A stretch of 64,000 nucleotides of DNA from NCBI GenBank assembly GCA_001897835.1, contig MKUN01000028.1, positions 248,001 through 312,000 of the forward strand, given 5' to 3'. The notes beneath the pieces are model-generated. The model had not been told where the DNA came from. It ran no database searches and was given only the letters and a program-made list of their open reading frames with translations. Numbering within the stretch: the first letter of the stretch is position 1; each line of letters starts with the position of its first letter. Below are positions 50,439 through 59,097 of this stretch, in pieces. The position numbers were made by a program, and so were the translations under genes. Source of the DNA: Bacteroidetes bacterium 46-16 (GTDB taxonomy: Bacteria > Bacteroidota > Bacteroidia > Chitinophagales > Chitinophagaceae).

Positions 50439-50754
50439 AAAATTCGATTTTCCCATTCCCCATCCCCGCCCGAACTTTGTTAGCTTATTAAGCTCCCCTC
50501 GGGTTGCTTTGCCCTTTTCCATGCTGGACAAGTGTGTTGTAAAGCCTTGTAAATCAAATAAAATGGAGTGCACGTTAAATTAAAGTACATTCTTTAACCT
50601 GAACTTGAATCCAATCCAAACTCATACCTTCGTTGCTTTTTTGCATGTGCGGATTGGGGTTGATTCGGAGAATATCATCAACTGGAAATTTCTACGTTTG
50701 TAGTCTCGCATTACGTTTTATCCCAAGATAATTGCATTCCTCGGATATAACCCT

Positions 50755-50949
50755 GTGCAGCACGAGCACAATGGAGGGCAAATACGAAATACCGGATTGA
50801 ACCATAGTTTGTCTCAGCAGGTCTTCGCAAATCTTAGCGGCCTCGATGAAAGCAGTATCTGCTTGTGCGAGAAAAATAATAAACAGCCGTTGCCGAGTAA
50901 GCGAAAAATCCTTGACGACCTATTGAAATCCAAAGAACTCTCAAAATGA
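50755..50949 (+). pseudogene. Possible XRE-type HTH remnant or small HTH protein
   Basis: LSQQVFANLSGLDESSICLCEKNNKQPLPSKRKILDDLL resembles an HTH_3 fragment. Confidence 0.4.
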
Positions 50950-51214
50950 GGGCCATTTATCTGAATAGTTAATCTTGTGCGAGACACTCGTTTTACCATG
51001 TGTTGCCTTTTACCGAGCACGAGGCCCGGATAAAAAGGCAAAAAAGAAAGACTATAAATGCTTATAAATCAAAAGCAACATAAAGGAAACGACGCTATGA
51101 CAAAAATATAGACAGGTATAAACGTTAGCTAGTCATGTAAAACACGTAGTACTAAGAATGTAAAATGAATTGACAAAGGGACTATCATTACTACTCCACA
51201 GTCAATAGCAAATT

Positions 51215-51241
51215 AAAAATGGCCTTTGAGAGGCCATTTTT
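51215..51241 (-). terminator. Terminator downstream of 51262..52194
   Basis: aaaaatggcct-ttgag-aggccattttt. Confidence 0.8.
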
Positions 51242-51261
51242 TTAACTGTCACTTAGTGGAT

Positions 51262-52194
51262 TTAGAGTGAATTCCAGAAATCTTCAAATAAGTTATCTGA
51301 AAGGTTGCCATCACCGTCTACTGCCATGTCGCTTGGGATTTTAGTAAGATACTGTTTCAGTACTTTCTTCTCCCGTGGATTGAATGGCTGCAAAATGCTA
51401 TTTATGTCAACTGTCTTAGCAGCTTGTTCGGTTTGCAAAATAAGCATCGATAATCGACCAATATCGCTAACTAAGATTGCTTTTACACTCCTAGCCTCTT
51501 CATTAATGCGTGCCTTCTCATCTTCGTCCGCTTTCCTTGTCTTTTCCGCTACAAGTTTCGTAGGTAATTGATGCTCAATTTCATCCCTTTTAGATAATGC
51601 ATATTCGCGTACTACCGCTGCAACGATCAGGGTTAACGCAGCGGTTATTGCAACAACTATGGCGTATTCTATAGGACTGATAAGACCTGCATCCTTATTT
51701 CCGATCATGTCCTTATGAAATACATCTAACTTCCGAAATAAGACTAATGCCGTAGCAGGGGGGAAAACAAACAAAGGTAAGAAGCTCAGGCCAGCAGAAG
51801 AGAAGACATCTATAAAATTTAATGATGGTGTTTTTTTGCGCTTAACATACCCCTCAACCAAGAACGTTGTAAGGGTTATGACAACTGATGACAGCACAAA
51901 GCCAGCAGCGTAAATAACTAAGGTATTTCCAGTAAAATTCAGGGGCATTAATGCAATGTACCTGATGTAAAAAAATGCTAACGCTGATCCAAAGGCACCA
52001 TCAAGAAAAATAATAAGCCTAAAGCTTATTTTAGTCTGTCGGTGCAAATTCTTATCTTCCTCGGTTAATGTGGGAGAAATAATGGGTGCTATGCTGAGGC
52101 GGTCAATAATTTCTTTAACCCTCTTCCACAACTTACCCAATTTATCGAAACCATCTCTGATTTTATTTACCTGTGCAAATATATGTGAGTCCAT
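51262..52194 (-). CDS. Hypothetical multi-TM membrane protein with C-terminal cytosolic domain
   Basis: Several hydrophobic segments (LIIFLDGAFGSALAFFYI; LVIYAAGFVLSSVVITLTTFLV; IEYAIVVAITAALTLIVAAVV). Confidence 0.6.
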   Translation of the reverse strand: MDSHIFAQVNKIRDGFDKLGKLWKRVKEIIDRLSIAPIISPTLTEEDKNLHRQTKISFRLIIFLDGAFGSALAFFYIRYIALMPLNFTGNTLVIYAAGFVLSSVVITLTTFLVEGYVKRKKTPSLNFIDVFSSAGLSFLPLFVFPPATALVLFRKLDVFHKDMIGNKDAGLISPIEYAIVVAITAALTLIVAAVVREYALSKRDEIEHQLPTKLVAEKTRKADEDEKARINEEARSVKAILVSDIGRLSMLILQTEQAAKTVDINSILQPFNPREKKVLKQYLTKIPSDMAVDGDGNLSDNLFEDFWNSL

Positions 52195-52239
52195 TTTGAA
52201 CCTGTTTTTAAAAATGTGTGAATAAATGTTTGATTGGTA

Positions 52240-53085
52240 CTACTGGAGCATTTCGCACACCGAATGCGAGTCTAAAGCATCCTTTTGGCTGCATAGAATT
52301 TCTACATTGTCGGTGCTACTGTTAGGGGTCACCTGATACAGTTTTACATCCGTTGAAAAGACTGGTTTCGGTGGATCGTAGTTATATGTACCAGGCAAAT
52401 CATGCTGTAGATCGCTAGCAGCTATTAGGGCTTTGACATCTGCCGATGACGCCTCTAGGTATCGTTTAATATTCAACAGTGCCCCTCTTATATCTGAAGC
52501 ATGGTGTGGCCGACTATAATAATTTTGTAAGTAATCAGAAATAGGTTGGGCCACACTGTCAACAAATTGATTGATTGAATGTGCAACTTCGGAACTGTCA
52601 TATAGGTACTGCTCAAGAGACGAATTATACAAGTCTACTTCCTTATAAAAGTCTTGATCCCCATATTTATTTACTGGAGAAAGTGGTCTTACCGGAATTG
52701 GAATATCTGGTAGTTGCAAAATAAATGGTTGAACCTTTCTTGCATCTTCAACCACAGGTTCAATGCGAAAACTCCGACCATGTCCGTAGAGAAGTTGTCG
52801 AATCATTAGTTGGACCTGATCGGTTTGCACCGAGGGTACTGCATGGCCTTTTTCTGCAGAGGGAGTGTTGTCTATCATGAGCGCTGCAGCATGAGTTGGC
52901 ATGGTGCCATTGTTGCGCACTGATGAACTATCAACCTGCATATCTTGAGTACAAGATACCAGACTGGTAGTGAGTAAAATCGTACACGAGATTGTGTACT
53001 GACATGCCACCTTTAAGCACCGATTAGAAAACAAAGCCAAGGGCACACCGGCCCCTGGCTTTGTTGTAATGTTTGGACGCATCAC
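52240..53085 (-). CDS. Hypothetical lipoprotein
   Basis: Hydrophobic segment ending in lipobox-like TTSLVSCTQD; start region in an inverted repeat. Confidence 0.55.
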   Translation of the reverse strand: MMRPNITTKPGAGVPLALFSNRCLKVACQYTISCTILLTTSLVSCTQDMQVDSSSVRNNGTMPTHAAALMIDNTPSAEKGHAVPSVQTDQVQLMIRQLLYGHGRSFRIEPVVEDARKVQPFILQLPDIPIPVRPLSPVNKYGDQDFYKEVDLYNSSLEQYLYDSSEVAHSINQFVDSVAQPISDYLQNYYSRPHHASDIRGALLNIKRYLEASSADVKALIAASDLQHDLPGTYNYDPPKPVFSTDVKLYQVTPNSSTDNVEILCSQKDALDSHSVCEMLQ

Positions 53086-53206
53086 TTACAATTTTAGACG
53101 TTAAAAAATATTGAGAAATTGCCATAATTATTTTTCCTACAAACTTTGAAATTGCAACATAAAATTAATGAAGAAATGTATTCACCCAAAATATATTTTA
53201 AAAACG

Positions 53207-53232
53207 AGAGCCTTAGCTAAGGCTAAGGCTCT
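53207..53232 (-). terminator. Rho-independent terminator on the minus strand, downstream of the CBASS operon
   Basis: agagccttagc-taag-gctaaggctct; minus-strand read continues CGTTTTTAAAA. Confidence 0.85.
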
Positions 53233-53572
53233 TTGCAATTTCCCAATTTGTGATGCGTCCAAACATCCTAACCGGAAACTCTGACTTGACTTTATGTCAA
53301 GAATATTGTAGATTAAGAGGGCCTGCAACTGTCCGTCAGGCCCACTTAAATTAAATGAATGTTTTATTTATTATATATAAGTAGCTGACACTGCGCAAGT
53401 AAGAGTGCATTGAGGATGTTTTAGTTCGTGCCGATTTTTTTTGATACACTACTCCCTAAGTTCGACTGCAAAGATAAACGAATTTTTAAGCAAATTTCCA
53501 AAGAATTTTGCTAAAATTTTCCATTTTGGGGCTTTGGAACCACAAAAATCGTTAGAAATGGCTGAAACTAAC

Positions 53573-54538
53573 TTAATTAAACCACTTACCTAATAGCCAT
53601 TTCCATGCTTCGATACATTGTTCTTTGGAATTGGATTCGAAAATTTTCACCGAAGACTGTATGAGTTCATCTAAGGCATATTTGAAATTTTTTCTCTGAT
53701 CCCAACTTAATTTTTGAATAACATTATCTTTGGGGACAACAGGCATAGCACAATCCCATTCATCTGTCTCGGTCCTCTTTAAGTATTTTAATAGCTTGTA
53801 AGCTGTTTTAATAAAGGAAATATCATCGCGTTTATCCTCACAATAAAATGTGTTAACCCAAAGTGTAAACGATAGGCCATTTGGCATTTTTTGCTGATTT
53901 CTTCCTTTTACAACATCTGCCCAGGCTTTAAAATACATAACCAATCGTTGTTGCTGCGTACCTATGACTTCGGTTTTGAGCCAGTCAGTAAATTGCTTGG
54001 GATCGGAGGGATGCCATTCCTTGCCTATACCTAAATAGATAGTACCTGTTTTGATGTCTATGTAGTAAACCGGCAAGTCTATATGGAAAAGATTTGCGTA
54101 GTACACTCTTACGCACTTTTGTCGGATTGATGCTTTTTCATTCGTATGATTTCCTATAGCCTTAACGATATTTGCTTGTATTGTTGCAGGTTTAATCCGA
54201 GGCTTTCCTTTAAAATATACTCCCACATCAATATCACAAGTGTCGTCTTGTTTTCGGATGACGGTGCCATGTTTTACCGATCCCTGTATGTAAAATAAAG
54301 GTGTAGTTGTATTCGTCTTTTCAGAAAAGTATTTTTTTATCTTGGTTTGTAGTACTGTGCGAGCTTTATTGAGCTGTCGCGCTTTTGTTGGACTAAGGTT
54401 GAGACGTTCAGCGAATGCCATAAATTCATCATGACAATCAGAGTCAGAAGATACTCTAAAATTAGACTCTCCAGATTGAGAAAACAGTAATCTTAGTCCG
54501 CTATAAACTACAATACCGGCTAATAATATTGGAACCAT
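53573..54538 (-). CDS. CD-NTase-family nucleotidyltransferase 2 with possible N-terminal TM anchor
   Basis: FYIQGSVKHGTVIRKQDDTCDIDVGVYF (GS...D-x-D); YLGIGKEWHPSDPKQFTDWL; RLVMYFKAWADV; N-terminal VPILLAGIVVYSGLRLLF. Confidence 0.85.
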   Translation of the reverse strand: MVPILLAGIVVYSGLRLLFSQSGESNFRVSSDSDCHDEFMAFAERLNLSPTKARQLNKARTVLQTKIKKYFSEKTNTTTPLFYIQGSVKHGTVIRKQDDTCDIDVGVYFKGKPRIKPATIQANIVKAIGNHTNEKASIRQKCVRVYYANLFHIDLPVYYIDIKTGTIYLGIGKEWHPSDPKQFTDWLKTEVIGTQQQRLVMYFKAWADVVKGRNQQKMPNGLSFTLWVNTFYCEDKRDDISFIKTAYKLLKYLKRTETDEWDCAMPVVPKDNVIQKLSWDQRKNFKYALDELIQSSVKIFESNSKEQCIEAWKWLLGKWFN

Positions 54539-55550
54539 GGTTTTGGAACTCTATGTGAGCTTTTTCGGAGAGCTTTTCCAGCCTGCCCTTGTCGGTATCG
54601 TCCATTTCTATTAAGCACGTTTCATCCAAATCCGTATCAATACGGTTATAGATAAAGTTCTCCTTTTCTTGTTTGTCAATTCCTCGTAGTAATAGGCTTA
54701 TTAAATTTTGCACCTGTTGTGACTGGCCCTGCATGAATAACTCTATTATGCGCTTTTTATTATTCTGAGTGACCCAGTAATGAAGTCCCCACTTTTTCCG
54801 ACTACAGGCATCTGCAAACCGTTGGTGACCGGTTCCTAAAGACAAAACCTGTAAGTCAGCTAAATCGACACCAAAGGCCTTTTGCGCTTCAACTATACCC
54901 AACAAAGTTGGATTGTTGGCAAACACGCCGCCGTCAACTTTGTTACTAAAGGTCTGAACGACCCCTTTTAAATCTGTATACCTAGTGGAATACGGATCAA
55001 AATAAGTAGGTGCAGCTGACGTAGCTAGTGCTGCCTGATATGCGGGAATATGATAGTCGCGTATAAAGTTCGTATGATAGTTATTTTTCAGTACTGCCGG
55101 CTTTCCCTGCATAAGGTCATAGATTGGAACGCAGATATTGGTTTTGCAGTCTTTCAGAATGGGGTCTTCACCGTCTTTGGTTTCTTGAAACTTTGCACGT
55201 ATCAGAATTTCGAGAGCTGATCGATCATAAGCAGAATATAAGAACCGTCCCCAAAAGCCCCTCTTCGATCCGAAAATCTTTCGAGCATTCTCCATATACA
55301 GCTTATAGATATCAATCGCAGGTATGCCCAATGCCAATGCAATAGCTATAATCCCGCCCGTTGACGTACCACAAATGAGATCAAAATGCTGAAATATTTG
55401 AAATTTACTTGTACCTCTAGCTTCAAGTTCCTTTTCGAGATTGGCAAGAAACATCGCAGGAAATATTCCCCGTATACCTCCGCCGTCTATTGATAGTATT
55501 TTAAATAGCTTCTTCTCCATAGTATTAGTTGTGTTTTTTCCCGCCTCCAC
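54501..55550 (-). CDS. Patatin-like phospholipase, candidate CBASS effector (CapV-like)
   Basis: ILSIDGGGIRGIFPAMFL, CGTSTGG, KVDGGVFANNP (DGG). Confidence 0.93.
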   Translation of the reverse strand: MEAGKNTTNTMEKKLFKILSIDGGGIRGIFPAMFLANLEKELEARGTSKFQIFQHFDLICGTSTGGIIAIALALGIPAIDIYKLYMENARKIFGSKRGFWGRFLYSAYDRSALEILIRAKFQETKDGEDPILKDCKTNICVPIYDLMQGKPAVLKNNYHTNFIRDYHIPAYQAALATSAAPTYFDPYSTRYTDLKGVVQTFSNKVDGGVFANNPTLLGIVEAQKAFGVDLADLQVLSLGTGHQRFADACSRKKWGLHYWVTQNNKKRIIELFMQGQSQQVQNLISLLLRGIDKQEKENFIYNRIDTDLDETCLIEMDDTDKGRLEKLSEKAHIEFQNHGSNIISRYCSL

Positions 55551-55944
55551 TCCAAATACCGGAACCCACCCAAAGCTCGTAATGAAACAACCATTCGTGC
55601 GCCCAGGGAATTACTGTTTTTGTCAATAGTAAGCCTGGATTCCACTCCGTACCATCCGGGTAATACAAGCACAACTTTTGTTCTTCTGTTGAATACACAT
55701 GTGGTAGTTCGGCATGGCCATTAGCCAACTGCAATGGCTTAGGCTCTATTACATAAAAACTTAAACTCTTATTTTTTATGTAATGGAGTTTCACTTTATA
55801 CCAAGCGCCCAAAGGAGATGGCGTAATGGTATGCGTCCAGGTAAGATAAATTTCACGAAGTCTCTTTACCTCACTGTCGGGGTAGTCCTGCTTTAAGTGA
55901 ATAGTTTGTGTTGCTAGCGATAGCCATTTATTCTCCTGCCCCAT
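55525..55944 (-). CDS. E2-like protein of short type II CBASS
   Basis: Small protein; LPHVYSTEEQKLCLYYPDGTEW...TVIPWAHEWLFHYELWVGSGIWSGGGKKH, candidate catalytic Cys in KLCLYYP; between cyclase and effector. Confidence 0.8.
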   Translation of the reverse strand: MGQENKWLSLATQTIHLKQDYPDSEVKRLREIYLTWTHTITPSPLGAWYKVKLHYIKNKSLSFYVIEPKPLQLANGHAELPHVYSTEEQKLCLYYPDGTEWNPGLLLTKTVIPWAHEWLFHYELWVGSGIWSGGGKKHN

Positions 55945-57163
55945 AAAAGTTATGATTCTTAATTAAAGTACCAGCGCTGTTTACGATACCGGTTTTAGGT
56001 GTAATGAACTGTTTGCCACTTTCTCTCAGTTCGCGTGTGTGCTCTGCATAGTTTGAAAATGCCTTGATAACTTCTGATCTGCCAAAAGGTGTTTGCATAG
56101 CCTCCCTGATGTAATGAACACCATTATCAATCTGCCCAAGAATGTTATATATATCATGGCGTAATTGTTTTACCCACATATAGAAGTTACGTTCCTTCTC
56201 AGGGTATTCTGCCCATTTATCCGCAAAGTTCTCTAAAGGATTCACCGGATTGGGAATCCATTTTACATATCGTCCCAAACGCTCATCGTAGCGTTCTTCT
56301 ATTGTCGTGTCTAACTCTCCTACTACATTTACTAATGCTGAGATAACATCAGTTTCTTTACTGTATATTCTAGCCGCCAGTGTAGTAATAATAATAGAGA
56401 TCGGTTTGTGCTGGTCACCATTGAACATCATGTCTCGATGCCGTTTCAGTATCTGTACAGCGCGTTGCAATGGGAGTTTATTCAACTGATATTTGGGTAC
56501 TGGTTTAACCGCTTCCGTTAAGGAGAATGATTTCATCAGGTCAAGAGAGGCACGTTGAAAAAACCACCTACCAAAGCCAAAAGGATTACACAAAAGCCAT
56601 TCATTTGGATTGATCGATGTGTCATAGTCAAGGCGTAACTTATCAGTTATTCTGATGGCCAGACTATCATAGTCACTACTATCAACTGCTGAAAAGGACT
56701 TCTCTAACGTATAATAACCCTGACTGATTAATGCAGGCAGGATGTCCAAATGGTAATTTGAATCCTCTGCATACATCAACGTCCAACACCTGCGACCATC
56801 AGGACTTAGGAGCATTTTCTTATACTGTTCATGTTCCTTTATTCTATTCCCGACAATCTGTTTTAGTTCCTTTTGAGTCCAGGTAGAATCCTTGCCTGTC
56901 AGCTGGCACACTAAATCAATATCCAAGTCATCGTTCTCATTAATCGGGCGTATCATCGTCCCGAGAAGAAATGAGCCCTGCGGTCGAATTAACGGCTGAT
57001 AAGGTGAAAGCAATGAATCTTCCTTTGATAACCATGCTCCAACTGCCTGATAACTTCGAACCGCAGCATCAAATTGTGCTTCCGTAATATCCAGCGTCTT
57101 ACCTAATTCTTCTAAAATATCGCTGAATTGTTCCCGTTGTTCTTTGGTAAGTTTTCTTTCCAT
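55928..57163 (-). CDS. CD-NTase-family nucleotidyltransferase 1 (CBASS)
   Basis: RPQGSFLLGTMIRPINENDDLDIDLVCQL; YHLDILPALI third acidic residue; 17-bp overlap with the E2 gene. Confidence 0.87.
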   Translation of the reverse strand: MERKLTKEQREQFSDILEELGKTLDITEAQFDAAVRSYQAVGAWLSKEDSLLSPYQPLIRPQGSFLLGTMIRPINENDDLDIDLVCQLTGKDSTWTQKELKQIVGNRIKEHEQYKKMLLSPDGRRCWTLMYAEDSNYHLDILPALISQGYYTLEKSFSAVDSSDYDSLAIRITDKLRLDYDTSINPNEWLLCNPFGFGRWFFQRASLDLMKSFSLTEAVKPVPKYQLNKLPLQRAVQILKRHRDMMFNGDQHKPISIIITTLAARIYSKETDVISALVNVVGELDTTIEERYDERLGRYVKWIPNPVNPLENFADKWAEYPEKERNFYMWVKQLRHDIYNILGQIDNGVHYIREAMQTPFGRSEVIKAFSNYAEHTRELRESGKQFITPKTGIVNSAGTLIKNHNFYGAGE

Positions 57164-57203
57164 TTATCTCTATATTTTACTTGATGCATAAATGCTCAAC
57201 GCA

Positions 57204-57446
57204 TTAATGCTTGGTATCTTTCGAAGTTTTGGGGTCATTACCCGGTTTTACAGTGTCACTATCCCGAATCTTTCCATCCAGGCCATGAATTCTGACCTCT
57301 CCACCCCCGTTATTGCCGGAGAAGTGCTTAGCCATTTTTTCTGCTTCCTTTTGGGTGTCAGCTGATCCGCTCGACTTCTGTCCACCTTCTTTTTGGATAT
57401 TCCATTTTCCTGTTTCTTTGTCTTTCGACACATGATAGTTTGCCAT
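57204..57446 (-). CDS. DUF2188-like small protein
   Basis: NYHVSKDKETGKWNIQKEGGQKSSGSADTQKEAEKMAK. Confidence 0.7.
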   Translation of the reverse strand: MANYHVSKDKETGKWNIQKEGGQKSSGSADTQKEAEKMAKHFSGNNGGGEVRIHGLDGKIRDSDTVKPGNDPKTSKDTKH

Positions 57447-57574
57447 ATTCGTGCTTTTTAGTTACGCAGATTTGTTTTCAAGCGTAAATTTCGTTTAGTT
57501 TTAACAAAAAAGATGAATATTTTTATCCACAGGTTGGGTATTAAATGTTAATTTCGCTTATTTTAAAGCCTGGG

Positions 57575-58885
57575 ATGATTGTAAGCTTCACTTTAGAAAA
57601 TTTCCTATCTTTCGGATCGGTAAATACTTTATCCTTTATTGCTACCCCAATAAAAGATAAGGCAGATAAGACATTTACACCCCCAAGTTATCAGTGGGAT
57701 TATCGATTACTACGGTCTGTAGGAGTATTAGGGTTTAATTCGTCTGGGAAAAGTAATTTTCTTAAAGCGATAGCAGCGATGAAGTATGCAGTTCTTTACT
57801 CTGCAGCTAGCTCTACAAATGTCTTTTCTTCCAGCATTATACCCTTTTTATTAAAAAAAGAAAATCTCGATCCTACCCATCTTGAAATTGTATTCTTTCT
57901 TGGGAACCGAAAGTATAGGTATGGGTTTAAAATACTAAACGGCGTAGTTAGTGAAGAATGGCTCTACTATGCCGAGCCAAAAGTGCGGGAAAACAATCTT
58001 TTTTATAGACGTAATAAAGCAGTAAGTCATAATAAAAACTGGAATAAAGAGGTTGATAATAGTCTAGATACCCTGTTTAAAAGGGCCCAAGACAATACCT
58101 TATTCCTTTCTGTCCTTGGCGTTTTGAATGTTCAACCAGCAGTAGACATACTCAATTGGTTTAAGCGGATAACAGTTATAGAATCGTTTGATGTAGATAC
58201 CTTTATTGATTTTACGTCCGAGAGACTTCAGGATGATATTTTCAGATTGAACTTTTTAGGAATACTACGTGAAGCCTCTTTAGGGTTTAACGCAATAATC
58301 GAGACAAAAGCATTACAGCCCTCGCAAAATGTAAAAGTTGGGGCTGACTTCATGCAGTTTATGATACAAAACGAATTGCTGCCGAAAGCTCACTATATTG
58401 TACATACCGTACACTCTATGTATGACAATGATGGGGCAGAAGTTGGAACTGTGAGGTTTGATCTCCGAGAACAAGAATCTGCTGGCACTAAAAAATTCTT
58501 TGGCTTAATTGGCTTGCTTCTTGACTCGATGCTAAAAGGCAGCATATTGTTGTTTGATGAACTTGATGCCCAGTTTCATTTTGCAATGTACGAAACCCTT
58601 GTAGCCTTTTTCAACAATCCGAGAATCAACCCTAAAGGTGCTCAACTCATTTTCACGAGCCATAATACAACTTTACTTAAGAAGAGTAAGATTCGAAGAG
58701 ATCAACTTTACACAATCGTAAAAAATGCTAAGGCAGAATCAGAGCTACGTAGAATCCATGAGAAAGGCAACACAGTACGAACAGATGTATCAATCGAAAA
58801 AGAATTTACAGAAGGGAGCCTTAGAACACATCCTAATATTGATTTCAATTTATTTACTGGGATTTTAGATTTCCCTGACTATTAA
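57575..58885 (+). CDS. AAA_15/AAA_21-type ATP-binding protein (OLD/RloA-like)
   Basis: MIVSFTLENFLSFG, GFNSSGKSNFLKAI (Walker A), ILLFDELDAQFH (Walker B), IFTSHNTTLL; start at 57575 preferred. Confidence 0.85.
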   Translation: MIVSFTLENFLSFGSVNTLSFIATPIKDKADKTFTPPSYQWDYRLLRSVGVLGFNSSGKSNFLKAIAAMKYAVLYSAASSTNVFSSSIIPFLLKKENLDPTHLEIVFFLGNRKYRYGFKILNGVVSEEWLYYAEPKVRENNLFYRRNKAVSHNKNWNKEVDNSLDTLFKRAQDNTLFLSVLGVLNVQPAVDILNWFKRITVIESFDVDTFIDFTSERLQDDIFRLNFLGILREASLGFNAIIETKALQPSQNVKVGADFMQFMIQNELLPKAHYIVHTVHSMYDNDGAEVGTVRFDLREQESAGTKKFFGLIGLLLDSMLKGSILLFDELDAQFHFAMYETLVAFFNNPRINPKGAQLIFTSHNTTLLKKSKIRRDQLYTIVKNAKAESELRRIHEKGNTVRTDVSIEKEFTEGSLRTHPNIDFNLFTGILDFPDY

Positions 58886-59097
58886 TTGGAATGCGTGGGA
58901 AGATAACTAGGCGTTTCTGACTCCTTGGCATTTTCTAAAAATAAAAGAAACTTATCTCAATATGAGTTGTTTTATAATTTGAGTACCTTCCGGTTACTTG
59001 TAATTACTGACAATTTTTTTCTGAATACTTAAATATTTTCCTACTTTAGATATATAAGCAGCAGAGATGCTGAAACTGGCTAAAATAAACCTTCGTT

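Noticed and set aside
50140-51262. tRNA-associated integration site
   Set aside because: No tRNA-like sequence was recognised at the junction by eye; a tRNA scan was not possible.
53573-57163. Gene duplication as source of the two cyclases
   Set aside because: Sequences around the active sites and overall lengths (321 versus 411 aa) differ too much for a recent duplication.
57575-58885. Complete RloA/RloB- or PARIS-like two-gene system
   Set aside because: Only the ATPase is present; no adjacent TOPRIM or DUF4435-type partner is recognisable.
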